Assembly: GCF_017873175.1 (NCBI RefSeq)
Contig: NZ_JAGGJW010000017.1
Span: 93,774 to 157,773 of the forward strand
Direction of reading: 5' to 3'
Source: Neorhizobium petrolearium
GTDB taxonomy: Bacteria; Pseudomonadota; Alphaproteobacteria; Rhizobiales; Rhizobiaceae
DNA: 64,000 nt
Shown piece after piece: positions 1-8,620 of the stretch. The translations under genes and the position numbers were made by a program. Numbering within the stretch: position 1 is the first letter of the stretch; each line of letters starts with the position of its first letter. The notes below the pieces were generated by a model. It did not search any database, had not been told where the DNA came from, and was given only the letters and a program-made list of their open reading frames with translations.

Positions 1-473
1 CCGGCCTTTCATTGCGTGCTGCCGTGAACGCAATGACAACACAAGTTGAGCTGCATGCGCACTTGATGAGTGACGAGGCTAAGGCGTTCGTGGCTGTAGG
101 CGAAAGCTTTGCCGCACATGAGACGGTCAACCACTCCAGTCGCGAATATGTCCGGGATTCCGTCCACGTCAATTCAGTCGAAGGGTTCAACGCTCGAGTT
201 CGCCGAACCATCGCAGGTGTTTTTCATCACATCAGCCCAGAACTTGCAGACCTTTATTTTCATGAAATCGGCTTCCGTTGGTCCCAGCGTATTGTCACCG
301 GTCAAGCCGTGCGAAAGAGCAGAAGCGGCAAGGAAAGCATGAAAACCCTTTGGTCACGGGTGCCGCCGGCGCTGCAGTTACTCCAGGTGTTCCGTGCTGC
401 CACTGGCCGCCAAATGCGCCGAAGCCACCACGGCGGCATCACTATCAAATCCGCCGTGGCTGTCTTTGGTTGA
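1..473 (+). mobile_element. IS1595-family transposase, C-terminal part (cut by the window edge)
   Basis: The reading frame is open from the window edge to a TGA at 471-473, so only the C-terminal ~155 residues are visible. They match the end of the ISXO2-like DDE domain of IS1595-family transposases. The diagnostic stretch is HVNSVEGFNARVRR followed by an FHHISP..LADLYFHE segment and a W-SQR motif; the N of the NSVEGF segment belongs to the DD(E/N) catalytic set of this family. The tail after the catalytic domain (ending in KSAVAVFG) is shared with a decayed inverted copy at 3447-3716. Intactness cannot be judged because the 5' part lies outside the window. The family call rests on motif recognition; the exact IS name is not known. 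Confidence 0.75.
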
Positions 474-684
474 TAAAGGCCGCGTACGATTTCGGACTGC
501 TCTTGTTCTGACCCCATACTGCGCAGGAAGATTTGCGTGGCCGAATGATTTGATCGGTTCCGCTGCCAAAAAGTCCCTCACACACAAGCGCGGGCGCGGT
601 GCGTTGACGTTTGCAGCTGTCATCGCACCGTCAACCTGATCCCGCTCCGCGTCTCATCCTGGTCGCCGCGCTGCAGGCAAACCC

Positions 685-789
685 TTAGGTCAAAAGGGCG
701 CGGATAATGAGGCCGACGATTGCGACCGTGCTAACACCCGCCAGCCACAGAGCGACGAACCATGCGGTCTTGCGGATAGTGTCGTTCAT
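685..789 (-). CDS. DUF2474-type small membrane protein of the cyanide-insensitive oxidase operon
   Basis: This 34-residue protein starts with MNDTIRKTAWFVALW and has one transmembrane helix ending in IIRALLT. Its ATG shares one base with the cydB stop (TGATG at 791-787), so it is almost certainly translationally coupled to cydB. Short proteins with an R..WF..LW.AGV pattern directly after cydB of CIO-type bd oxidases form the DUF2474 family. They probably play a part like that of CydX/YbgT, stabilising the oxidase in the inner membrane; this is inferred from position and size. The length and coupling are seen directly. The gene is shorter than most ORF-calling cut-offs and is easily missed. 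Confidence 0.75.
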   Translation of the reverse strand: MNDTIRKTAWFVALWLAGVSTVAIVGLIIRALLT

Positions 790-1793
790 CAGTGGTATCC
801 CTCCTCGGGGTCAATTTTGCCGCGGAAGACCCAATAGGCGTAAGCCGTGTAAGCCAGGATCATCGGCACGAGAATGACCGCGCCGACGAGCAGGAACTTC
901 AGCGAGCTTTCCGGTGCCGCGGCCTCCTTGATCGTGAGCACGCCGGGGATCATGTACGGATAGAAGCTGACCCCGAGGCCTGCGAAACTCAAAACGAAGA
1001 GACCGAGCGCTGCCAGGAAGGGCTGCACGTGCTTGTCATGGGTGAGCCCATGCCAGAGCACAAATGCGCAAAGTGCCAGCAGCAACGGCACGAAGGACGA
1101 GAAGAAGGCCGTCGGCCACCCGAACCAGCGCTCGAAGTACATCTCGTTGATGAACGGCGTCCAGAGCGACACGACGCCGATCAGCGCCAGAAGCGCGAGG
1201 CTGAGGGGCCGCGCCAAATTGGCAGAGCGCGCCTGGATGTCGCCGCTTGTCTTCAGATTGAGCCAGGTGACGCCAAGCAGCGCATAGCCCACAAGGACGG
1301 CTACTCCGGTCAGGATCGAGAACGGAGTGAGCCAGTCCCACCAGCCGCCGGCATATTGCCGGCCCTCGACGGCGATGCCTTGGACGAGCGCTCCCAGAGC
1401 TATCCCCTGCATGAGGGCTGCGACAGATGATCCGATCCAGAAGCCGAAGTCCCACAGGTGGGACTCGTGGTGGGTGCGCCAACGGAACTCGAAGGCGACT
1501 CCCCGGAAGATCAAGCTGACCAGCATCAGGATGATCGGCATGTAAAGCGCTGGAAGAATGATGGCATAGGCAAGCGGAAACACGGCCATGAGACCGCCAC
1601 CGCCGAGCACCAGCCACGTCTCGTTGCCGTCCCAGACCGGCGCGATGGAGTTCGTCATCACGTCTCTATCGCGCCGGCTGCTGAAGAACGGGAAGACGAT
1701 GCCAATTCCGAGATCGAAGCCGTCGAGGACGACATAGGCAAGGACGGCAAAAGCGATGATGCCCGCCCAGACGAAAGAGAGGTCAATGGCCAT
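789..1793 (-). CDS. cydB: Cytochrome bd-type quinol oxidase subunit II (CIO type)
   Basis: Subunit II of a bd-type terminal oxidase, which passes electrons from ubiquinol to O2 in the inner membrane. The 334-residue product starts MAIDLSFVWAG and carries the conserved VVLDGFDLGIG segment in the first helix. Multiple hydrophobic helices follow, with W-GNETWLV and FRWRTHH-type segments typical of CydB/CioB. The start at 1793 is chosen because GGAGG lies five bases upstream; an extended frame to 1865 only adds unconserved residues. It overlaps the end of cydA by 11 bases and is followed by the DUF2474 gene, giving a three-gene operon. The short, cyanide-insensitive (CioB) branch is inferred from the partner subunit and the DUF2474 gene. 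Confidence 0.93.
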   Translation of the reverse strand: MAIDLSFVWAGIIAFAVLAYVVLDGFDLGIGIVFPFFSSRRDRDVMTNSIAPVWDGNETWLVLGGGGLMAVFPLAYAIILPALYMPIILMLVSLIFRGVAFEFRWRTHHESHLWDFGFWIGSSVAALMQGIALGALVQGIAVEGRQYAGGWWDWLTPFSILTGVAVLVGYALLGVTWLNLKTSGDIQARSANLARPLSLALLALIGVVSLWTPFINEMYFERWFGWPTAFFSSFVPLLLALCAFVLWHGLTHDKHVQPFLAALGLFVLSFAGLGVSFYPYMIPGVLTIKEAAAPESSLKFLLVGAVILVPMILAYTAYAYWVFRGKIDPEEGYH

Positions 1794-3207
1794 GATGTCC
1801 TCCAAGTGGGTGTTCTTGGGTGACGCAGGGCGTGACACCTGCCGTCCTGATGGGCCCGGCATCAAGTTCTTGATCGCTATCCAGAGGCGTCGGCGGCCTG
1901 CGCATGAGCTTTATGAGGTAGTAGACTCCAACGCCGAAGACGATGAAGTAGACGGCGATGAATATGAGAAGCGACGTTCCGACGGCGGGAGCGGAGACGG
2001 GAGAAAGGCTGTCGGCGGTCCTGAGGTGCCCGTAGACCGTCCATGGCTGGCGACCGACCTCGGTCGTGTACCATCCGGCAAGCACCGCCACGAATCCGGA
2101 TCCCCCCATCCAGACGGAAGCGCGATGAAGCCACGGCGTGTCGTATAGCTTTCCCTTCCACCGCGCCCAAAGAGACCACAAGCCGATCCCGAGCATCAGC
2201 AATCCCAGAGCGACCATGATCCGGAAGGTGACGAAAGGCATCAGCGCCGGAGGACGCTGGTCACGCGGCCATTCCTTCAGCCCCTTTATCTCGCCGTCGA
2301 GCTCGTGTTTCAGGATCAGTGAACCCAGCTTTGGAATCTCCACGGCGTAACGCGTGGTCTCCGCCTCGTCGTCCGGAATGCCGAACAGGACGAGCGGCGC
2401 GCCGTCCGTGTGCGTCTCGTAGTGTCCTTCCATGGCAGCGATCTTCGCGGGCTGATGCTCAAGCGTATTCAGGCCATGCAGGTCGCCGACGAATATCTGG
2501 ATCGGGGTCACGATAGCCGCCATCCACATCGCCATCGAAAACATGATCCGCGCCTGACGGTTCTGCCGATCCTTCAGGAGGTGCCAAGCCCCGACAGCAC
2601 CGACGGCAAAGGCCGTGGTGAGGAAGGCCGCCAGAACCGTGTGGGTCATCCGGTATGGAAACGACGGGTTGAAGATGATCTGCCACCAATCTTCGGGAAT
2701 GAAAACGCCGTTGGAATCGACGCTGAACCCGGCAGGTGTGTGCATCCAGCTGTTCGCCGAAGTGATCCACGTGGCCGAGACCAATGTGCCTATCGCTACC
2801 ATGGCGACGGCCACCATGTGGGCGGCGTTGCCCACACGCTTGCGGCCGAACAGGGCGATCCCGAGGAAGCCCGCCTCCAGGAAGAAAGCGGTAAGGACCT
2901 CGTAGCCGACCAGCGGACCGATGACGGGTCCCGCCTTGTCGGAAAACGACGACCAGTTGGTGCCGAACTGATAGCTCATGACGATGCCGGAAACGACGCC
3001 CATGGCGAATGTCACGGCGAAGATTGTCTTCCAATACTCGAAAAGCTTGAAATAGGCTTCGTCACGGCTCCAGAGCCAGAGCCCGTTCAGAACGGCCAGG
3101 TAACTCGCGGTACCAATTGAAAAGGCCGGGAAGAGAAAATGAAACGAGACGGTAAAAGCGAACTGTATTCGCGCCAGAATCTCGGCTTCGAGACCTAGAA
3201 AGGTCAT
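1783..3207 (-). CDS. cydA: Cytochrome bd-type quinol oxidase subunit I (CIO type)
   Basis: Haem-bearing subunit of the bd quinol oxidase, 474 residues. The first helix has ARIQFAFTVSFHFLFP with the axial haem-ligand histidine at position 23. Further on are the MSYQFGTNW segment, a His-containing helix after FPYRMTH, and the GRQPW motif near the C-terminus. The quinol-binding loop is compact, as in the CIO (cyanide-insensitive) branch rather than E. coli CydA. The start at 3207 gives the family-standard N-terminus; the open frame extends further but carries no conserved residues. It is the first gene of cydA-cydB-DUF2474. A near-match anaerobox lies about 105 bases upstream, suggesting induction at low oxygen. 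The operon sits between two inverted IS1595 remnants, so it may have moved as a unit. Confidence 0.93.
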   Translation of the reverse strand: MTFLGLEAEILARIQFAFTVSFHFLFPAFSIGTASYLAVLNGLWLWSRDEAYFKLFEYWKTIFAVTFAMGVVSGIVMSYQFGTNWSSFSDKAGPVIGPLVGYEVLTAFFLEAGFLGIALFGRKRVGNAAHMVAVAMVAIGTLVSATWITSANSWMHTPAGFSVDSNGVFIPEDWWQIIFNPSFPYRMTHTVLAAFLTTAFAVGAVGAWHLLKDRQNRQARIMFSMAMWMAAIVTPIQIFVGDLHGLNTLEHQPAKIAAMEGHYETHTDGAPLVLFGIPDDEAETTRYAVEIPKLGSLILKHELDGEIKGLKEWPRDQRPPALMPFVTFRIMVALGLLMLGIGLWSLWARWKGKLYDTPWLHRASVWMGGSGFVAVLAGWYTTEVGRQPWTVYGHLRTADSLSPVSAPAVGTSLLIFIAVYFIVFGVGVYYLIKLMRRPPTPLDSDQELDAGPIRTAGVTPCVTQEHPLGGHHGH

Positions 3208-3312
3208 GACGGCTCCATGGCGCAGGCTTCGGCTCGGTTTGCCGGAGCCTGACTTCATAACATAAAATCGTGCATAGTGCCCATCGGCACTACGCCATAA
3301 AGTAGGCGCGCC

Positions 3313-3326
3313 TTGATACTAGCCAA
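3313..3326 (-). promoter_or_regulatory. Candidate FixK/FnrN anaerobox upstream of cydA (one mismatch)
   Basis: TTGA-N6-CCAA matches the anaerobox TTGA-N6-TCAA at seven of eight positions. It lies 106 bases upstream of the cydA ATG, just inside the IS remnant boundary. The match and distance are visible; binding by the nearby FixK-like protein is inferred. Confidence 0.4.
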
Positions 3327-3446
3327 GACCTTCCTATGCCACACGTCTCAATGCCACGCCCATTGTCGGGCCAGATCGTAGAGTTGCCACTTGTCTTTAC
3401 CGGCTGCTGGAGGTTGAGGGCATAGCGTTGGTTTCCCGCAGACGCG

Positions 3447-3716
3447 CGGCCTTTGCCAACCAAAGACAGCTACGGCAGATTTGATGGTGATGCCTCCGTC
3501 ATGGCAGCGACGCATTCGCCGGCCGGTAGCACCGCGGAACACCTGCTGCAATTGTAATGCAGGAGGGACGCGTGACCAGAGATTTTTCGTAAATTTCCTG
3601 CCGTTTCTGCTCTTTCACAACACGTGGCCGGCGACAGCGCGCTACGCCCATCGGAACCCGATGTCGTGAAAATATAGATCGGCAAGTTGCGGGCTGATGT
3701 GATGAAAAACGCCTGT
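3447..3716 (-). pseudogene. Decayed IS1595-family transposase fragment, inverted copy of 1-473
   Basis: Read on the minus strand, this segment repeats the end of the left-edge transposase: FHHISPQLADLYFHDIGFRW, then the KSAVAVFG tail. The frame is broken: a TAG at 3644-3642 follows the conserved FRWA, and the two halves fall in different frames further on. Nucleotide identity to 205-485 is high across about 270 bases, with scattered substitutions and small indels. It is therefore an old, non-functional copy in inverted orientation on the far side of the cydAB operon. Confidence 0.8.
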
Positions 3717-3766
3717 CGCTTTGCACTTACACGCAAGAATGCGGCGGTTTGGCAGAACGTGGGCAT

Positions 3767-5015
3767 TTAATTATGAGAATGAAGGCGTCCAAATTTTCAA
3801 ATTAACTGCATCTGCGGGAGTGTTTTGCGGGATGCGTTGATGAAGAACGGCATTGCTTCCCCGTCGAAACGATGCCGATGCAATCCAAACGTGGACTGAC
3901 GCAGCATATCAAGCATTTCTGCTCCTCCAGAATGCACCATCGCGACACCGGCCAGGAGGGCAGGGCGCAAATGCAACGGCAAAACCGGGTTTTGCGGCGT
4001 TGGAAAGCTGGTGCATATTTCGGCAAGGAGGTCATCGAGTTCCGGAATGATTTCCCCAGCACCCTGAACTCCACAGTTCGTCCTCGCCTGGAAACGGAAG
4101 TACTGCGCTCCGTATGAGTTGCAGACGTACAATTCCGGCTGGCGATGCCCAGGTCTTTAAGCCATGTTCGGCTTCATCGGTGAGCAGCTTTTCGCCGCGC
4201 AGAGCCGCAACGCGATATTGCTGGAAAAGGGAAGGGACTTCGCGTCCGTCGGCATCCCGGAACTGGTTTCCGCAGAATGGGCATGTAGCGCGTCACCCCA
4301 GAAGCTGGCTTCGCAGGATCGGCGCCGGTTCCGTATGTTCCGGGATGCACCCCGTGCAGACCTGCGTTGGCCAAGCGGCGATGAGGCGGCGCGATGATTG
4401 CGCGACATTTGTGAAGGTCACTTTCGGTAGATAATGAGGCTGATGAGATAGGGTCTGATATTCTCCAGGACCCGTTTCGATGCGACTGGCGCGATGCGCA
4501 CTTCGCAGAATTCCGAGATTTTCCGTTGAAAATGACGTGAGCAATATCTTGTTTTGGCAAGCTAATATTCCTTCTCGACCCCGATGCCGAGGGCGAGCGG
4601 AAATAGGAGCTGTCGTTTAACAAAGGAAGTATCGGATAACTCGGAGTGCCACAGGGGCGAACTGTCGGATCAACCTTGTGTCCGAAAAACCGGGAGCAGG
4701 CCAAAAATACGATACTTCTATGAAGATCGCCTAGGGAATTCCTGGCTACTTTCGAGACGGCAAAACGGAGCGTTTGTTGATGCCCTGACCGAAAGGCAGT
4801 TCTGGCCCATCGTTCTCGATTCCACATTGTCCTCGTCTGCCGCTGGGTCTCGTGGCGAGAGCGTTTAGATGTATTCGAATTTCGACGATCTTGCTCCGCG
4901 GATTCTTGGCTTAGGGACCGATGGATCGGTGCGGCGCTTCCTTCGCGATTCCAAGAATCGTGGGGCACCTCCTTGTTTTATTGGACCAGCAATATTCCCA
5001 CGCTGCTTCGCCAGT
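3767..5015. other. 1.2-kb stretch with no convincing intact gene
   Basis: Base composition is more AT-rich than the flanks and every frame is short. On the minus strand around 4150-4310 there is a protein-like stretch containing CPFCGNQF and SLFQQYRVAAL. It is preceded in frame by a stop, and a separate CTGC-containing piece lies just upstream, which looks like a decayed zinc-ribbon-type gene. Another minus-strand piece near 3800-4070 (PELDDLLAEIC) also looks protein-like but has no clear start. I cannot name either. The region is best read as a graveyard next to the IS remnant. Confidence 0.4.
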
Positions 5016-5165
5016 CTAATGTTCATGCTTTTTGGCCAATTCCAAGAGCTTCTCTTCTTCTCGCTGAATGAGTTCCTTGAGTTTGGCCCGCTGATCTGGA
5101 TTGGTCTCGTCGGCAAGTCGCGCTCGAAAATGCTCGATCGTTTTAAGGATGGCGTAGTGGCGCAT
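5016..5165 (-). CDS. 49-residue charged helical protein behind an anaerobox
   Basis: The product starts MRHYAILKTIEHFRAR and ends ELAKKHEH. It is a highly charged, probably fully helical peptide with a basic and acidic heptad-like pattern and no membrane segment. I do not recognise a named family. The case for a real gene is the perfect palindromic anaerobox TTGAC-N4-GTCAA at 5215-5228, centred 56 bases upstream of the ATG. That is the spacing expected for FNR/FixK activation of a transcript starting about 15 bases before the gene. The Shine-Dalgarno sequence is weak. The frame extends upstream to 5522 but that part is not protein-like. It is probably a small protein made under microoxic conditions; the function is unknown. 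Confidence 0.55.
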   Translation of the reverse strand: MRHYAILKTIEHFRARLADETNPDQRAKLKELIQREEEKLLELAKKHEH

Positions 5166-5214
5166 AATTTTCGATCTCGCTAATTGAGGTTTAGCCCATC
5201 CGCTGCCGCTCATA

Positions 5215-5228
5215 TTGACAGATGTCAA
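5215..5228 (-). promoter_or_regulatory. Perfect FixK/FnrN anaerobox
   Basis: TTGAC-AGAT-GTCAA is a perfect dyad and matches TTGA-N6-TCAA in full. It lies upstream of the minus-strand small gene (ATG at 5165) and is about 485 bases from fixK on the other strand, so the small gene is the likely target. Confidence 0.7.
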
Positions 5229-5611
5229 TTCTCTGCAAGTAGGCGCCCTGGCCGTTTGTGGCAAGGCACGAGCTAGTATTCTTATCGAAGTCAACCATTC
5301 CGTGAGCCTTCGCCCAAGCTTCGCCATTGGCGGGAGCGAGGTTCGGCAGGAATAATTGCCGAGCGGTGGCTCTCTCCGACGGGGCCGCATTCCGGGCAGG
5401 CTCACGGTGGTAAGTCCGTGGCGCCGCCGATTACACACATGAGCGGGTCGCACGGACCCAGGCACTGCGGGGTGCAGTCTGTCGAGCGCGAGTCTGAGTA
5501 AGCCCGCAGGGATGGTTGACAAATCGGCGTATTAAGGGGGCACTTGGCGCGTGCGAGTGCGGACGATGGAGCTCTAGCGGCGCAGCCATGCACAGCCTGC
5601 GTCGCTCGCCG

Positions 5612-5627
5612 GTTACCAATTGTTACA
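5612..5627 (+). promoter_or_regulatory. Candidate K-box (FxkR-type direct repeat) upstream of fixK
   Basis: GTTACC-AATT-GTTACA is a direct repeat of GTTAC hexamers with a four-base spacer, ending 87 bases before the fixK start. Rhizobial fixK promoters controlled by the response regulator FxkR carry a GTTACA-N4-GTTACA K-box. This site differs from it at one position. The repeat is seen; the regulator is inferred and is not encoded in this window. Confidence 0.5.
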
Positions 5628-5713
5628 CAATCGAACCATGTTTCACGCCAACAGCATTCGGCTGTTACCGGTCTGGCGCAAGTTTGCACCATCGACTGTA
5701 CGGAGACTGCATC

Positions 5714-6466
5714 ATGTTCATGGCCAATCCTTATAATACTGTTCATACTCATAAACCGACGCCGCATGCGAATGGAGCCAGTTGCCTCGACCGTCTTTTC
5801 GTCAAACAGCCTGTCGAACATTTAGCCTCTGGCCAATCGCTTTTCTTCGAAGGCGACGACGCAAAGCACGTCTTTCAAGTCGTTGAGGGAACACTTCGAG
5901 TTTTCCGGATCATTTCCGGCGGACGGCGTGTCATTACCGGGTTTCTGGACGCTGGAGATATTGTCGGAGTGTCGTTGCGCGGTCGTTATCTCTACAGCGC
6001 CGAAGCGATAACTCCGTCTGTTGTCAAAAGGTTGGCGCGCCGACAATTCGATGCCGCCGTTGCATCCGACGAAGGGCTGCGTCCTGTCATCTTCGCTCGC
6101 GTTTGCGACGAAATGGCTGCGGCGCAAGATCAAATGGTACTGTTATCGAGCAAGAGCGCGGAGGAACGTCTGTGCACCTTCCTCGTCAAGTATCTGAGGC
6201 GAAACACGGTGCCCGGATGCACGATCATTGAGCTGCCAATGACCCGGCTTGATATTGCCGACTATCTGGGCCTCACGATCGAGACCGTCTCTCGGACCGT
6301 TACGAAACTGGCCAACAAAGGAATTCTTGGTTTCGAAAATCCTGGCCTCCGCCATACGATCAGAATCGAGCGGCCCGGCATGTTGGCTCAACTTACTGGC
6401 GATGGCGATGATCATGAAGACCTGCCCGGCGACTTGCTCGCTCTCCGTGAACCACGCCGCCATTAG
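5714..6466 (+). CDS. fixK: FixK-like Crp/Fnr-family transcription regulator
   Basis: 250-residue regulator with an N-terminal cyclic-nucleotide-binding-type beta-barrel (EHLASGQSLFFEGD, FRIISGGRRVITGFLDAGDIVG) and a C-terminal winged helix. The recognition helix carries ETVSRT, the E..SR pattern of FNR/FixK proteins that read TTGA-N6-TCAA sites. The Fnr-type N-terminal cysteine cluster is absent, so it should not sense oxygen itself. This puts it with FixK rather than FnrN. The start at 5714 is preceded by GGAG eight bases away; 5720 is a possible alternative. A candidate K-box lies upstream and a FixL-like kinase gene follows. Likely targets in the window are the sites at 5215, 8574 and possibly 3313. 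Confidence 0.85.
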   Translation: MFMANPYNTVHTHKPTPHANGASCLDRLFVKQPVEHLASGQSLFFEGDDAKHVFQVVEGTLRVFRIISGGRRVITGFLDAGDIVGVSLRGRYLYSAEAITPSVVKRLARRQFDAAVASDEGLRPVIFARVCDEMAAAQDQMVLLSSKSAEERLCTFLVKYLRRNTVPGCTIIELPMTRLDIADYLGLTIETVSRTVTKLANKGILGFENPGLRHTIRIERPGMLAQLTGDGDDHEDLPGDLLALREPRRH

Positions 6467-6692
6467 GTCTGGGTCACTCACAGGCGAGGCGAAGCCGGGA
6501 GGACGTGCTGCACCCAACGATGAGATCCTTCAACCCGACGAGGCTATGCCGTCAGTAGTTCCGGTGATTGCCTCGCAACCCAGGCGGAAATGTCCCAGGC
6601 TGACGAAGCAGAGGTTTTTCGCTTTCGGTCGTCGAGCCGATTCCCCTTTCCCTGGATCCATCATCAACGAAGCGAACGGGACGGTGACGAAC

Positions 6693-8237
6693 ATGGCAAA
6701 AGACCGAAACGAGCGTACCGAGGAGGAACTGGACCTGCGGTCGATCCTGGATACGGTTCCCGAGGCGATGGTCGTCATTGACGAAATCGGTATCATCACG
6801 TCTTTCAGCGCCGCAGCGGAGCAGCTTTTCGGATATTCGGCGAATGAAGTTTGTGGTCACAACGTCAAGATGCTGATGCCGTCGCCGGACCGGGAGGCTC
6901 ATGATGGCTATCTTACGCGATATCTGACGACAGGCGAGCGTCGCATCATCGGGTACGGTCGCGTGGTTACCGGTCAGCGGAAAGACAGATCCGTGTTTCC
7001 CATGGAGCTTGCGGTGGGCGAGGCGATCACCAATGGCAAGCGCATCTTCACCGGCTTCATCCGCGACCTCACCAGCCGCCACAAGATCGAGGAAGAACTG
7101 AGGCAATCGCAGAAGATGGAGGCGATCGGCCAGCTCACCGGCGGGCTGGCACACGACTTCAACAATCTGCTGACCGTCATTGGCGGCAATCTCGAAATGA
7201 TCGAGAACAGGCTCTCGGACGAGAAACTACTGGCCCTGCTTCATGAAGCGCAGGATGCCGCCGGGGACGGCGCCAAGCTGACCGGCCAGCTTCTGGCCTT
7301 CGGGCGCCGCCAGCCCCTCAATCCGAAGCTGGTGGATGTCGGGCAGTTGGTAACCGGTTTCTCCGATCTTTTAAGACGCTCGCTCGGCGAGACGATCGAA
7401 TTCCGTACTGTCGTCACGGGAGCTTCCAATGAGGCGCTCGTCGATGCGTCGCAGCTCCAGAACGCGCTTCTTAACCTTGCCCTCAATGCCCGCGATGCCA
7501 TGCCGCGCGGCGGCAAACTGACGATCGACATCTCAAGGGTCAAGCTGGACGTCGATTATGCCCAGATGTATCCGCATATGCGCACCGGCGACTATGTGCT
7601 GATCTCGGTGACGGACACAGGCACGGGCATGACGCCGGAGGTGAAGGAAAAGGCCTTCGAACCGTTCTTCACCACCAAGGGTGTCGGTTCCGGAACCGGC
7701 CTTGGCCTTTCCATGGTCTATGGTTTCGCCAAGCAGTCCGGCGGCAATATCCAGCTCTACAGCGAGCCGGGGCAGGGCACCAGTGTCAGGCTCTTCCTGC
7801 CGGCGGCGCAAAAGGAGGATGCGAAGATGTCCGCGGAAGTGGCGACTGCTTCAAGGGCGGCGGCGATTCCCGGCGGTACGGAGAAAATCCTGGTCGTGGA
7901 GGATGATCCCAGGGTGCGGCGTGTGGCGGTCTCACGCCTGATCGATTTCGGCTATCAGGTTGTCGAGGCGGCAAATGGCGTGGAGGCGCTCGACCGGCTC
8001 GCCCAGAACGACGATATCGCGCTGCTGTTTACCGACATCGTCATGCCGGGCGGCATGACAGGCGACGAACTGGCGGCGGAAGTCCGTGCGAGGCGTCCGA
8101 ATATCAGGGTGCTGTTCACGTCGGGTTATGCCGAGCCGGCGATCGCCGGACGCGAACTTGCCCAATCGGGAAGCTGGCTCAAGAAGCCCTACACGGCACG
8201 AGAGCTTGCGGTCGAGCTTCGCGATATCTTGAATTGA
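6693..8237 (+). CDS. fixL: Hybrid FixL-like haem-PAS oxygen-sensing histidine kinase with receiver domain
   Basis: 514 residues, soluble. A PAS domain (about 15-128) closely resembles the haem-PAS of FixL: MLMPSPDREAHDGYL then RIIGYGRVVTGQRKD. His70, Arg76 and Arg90 fall at the exact spacing of the haem ligand His200 and Arg206/Arg220 of Bradyrhizobium FixL. A HisKA domain follows with GLAHDFNNLL (phosphoacceptor His154), then an HATPase with GTGLGLSM, then a C-terminal receiver with FTDIVMPGG (Asp448). This is the hybrid FixL architecture of some Rhizobium plasmids, which signals through FxkR to fixK. No membrane helices are present. The ATG at 6693 has a poor Shine-Dalgarno sequence, so an earlier start in the open frame is possible. 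No FxkR gene lies nearby. Confidence 0.85.
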   Translation: MAKDRNERTEEELDLRSILDTVPEAMVVIDEIGIITSFSAAAEQLFGYSANEVCGHNVKMLMPSPDREAHDGYLTRYLTTGERRIIGYGRVVTGQRKDRSVFPMELAVGEAITNGKRIFTGFIRDLTSRHKIEEELRQSQKMEAIGQLTGGLAHDFNNLLTVIGGNLEMIENRLSDEKLLALLHEAQDAAGDGAKLTGQLLAFGRRQPLNPKLVDVGQLVTGFSDLLRRSLGETIEFRTVVTGASNEALVDASQLQNALLNLALNARDAMPRGGKLTIDISRVKLDVDYAQMYPHMRTGDYVLISVTDTGTGMTPEVKEKAFEPFFTTKGVGSGTGLGLSMVYGFAKQSGGNIQLYSEPGQGTSVRLFLPAAQKEDAKMSAEVATASRAAAIPGGTEKILVVEDDPRVRRVAVSRLIDFGYQVVEAANGVEALDRLAQNDDIALLFTDIVMPGGMTGDELAAEVRARRPNIRVLFTSGYAEPAIAGRELAQSGSWLKKPYTARELAVELRDILN

Positions 8238-8573
8238 CCGACTTCGCTTCTGCGTCAATAACAAACGTCGCCGATAGCACGTACGATCGTCGCTTCGATC
8301 TTTTGCGATGAGAAGGGTTCCGCTGGTGCTCATAGGGGCGCCGCGACGATGGTTGCGTTCGGCGGTGAATTCGCGTTGTTAAAAGCTCCTTCGCCAACCC
8401 CGGCATGAGAACCGACCAGTGGAGAAGCCAGCGGCTGGATTAACCTAGCGTCTGACTTTAGCCTTGGGAACGAGGAGTTTTTTGGTTCTGCTAGCATTGG
8501 CGCCCGGCCCGGCTGCAATCTGGCGATGATAATCTTCAGTTTCTTCATAAAGTCGAGTTTACTTCTCGCAAGC
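8238..8573. other. Intergenic region between fixL and nap
   Basis: About 335 bases with no credible gene on either strand. No strong terminator hairpin with a T-run was found after fixL. The promoter and regulatory site for nap lie at its right end. Confidence 0.5.
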
Positions 8574-8587
8574 TTGCTCTAGGTCAA
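8574..8587 (+). promoter_or_regulatory. Anaerobox upstream of the nap operon
   Basis: TTGC-TCTAGG-TCAA matches the FixK/FnrN site at seven of eight conserved positions and is centred about 40 bases upstream of the napE start codon. It is the only such site ahead of the operon, so nap is probably induced at low oxygen through FixK or FnrN. Confidence 0.6.
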
Positions 8588-8620
8588 ATCGACGTCACTG
8601 GGCGCAGCATGGAGGATTGA

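Noticed and set aside
792..1430. Long open frame antisense to cydB
   Set aside because: It is composed of charged, low-complexity residues and lies wholly on the complementary strand of a clear membrane-protein gene; a GC-rich shadow.
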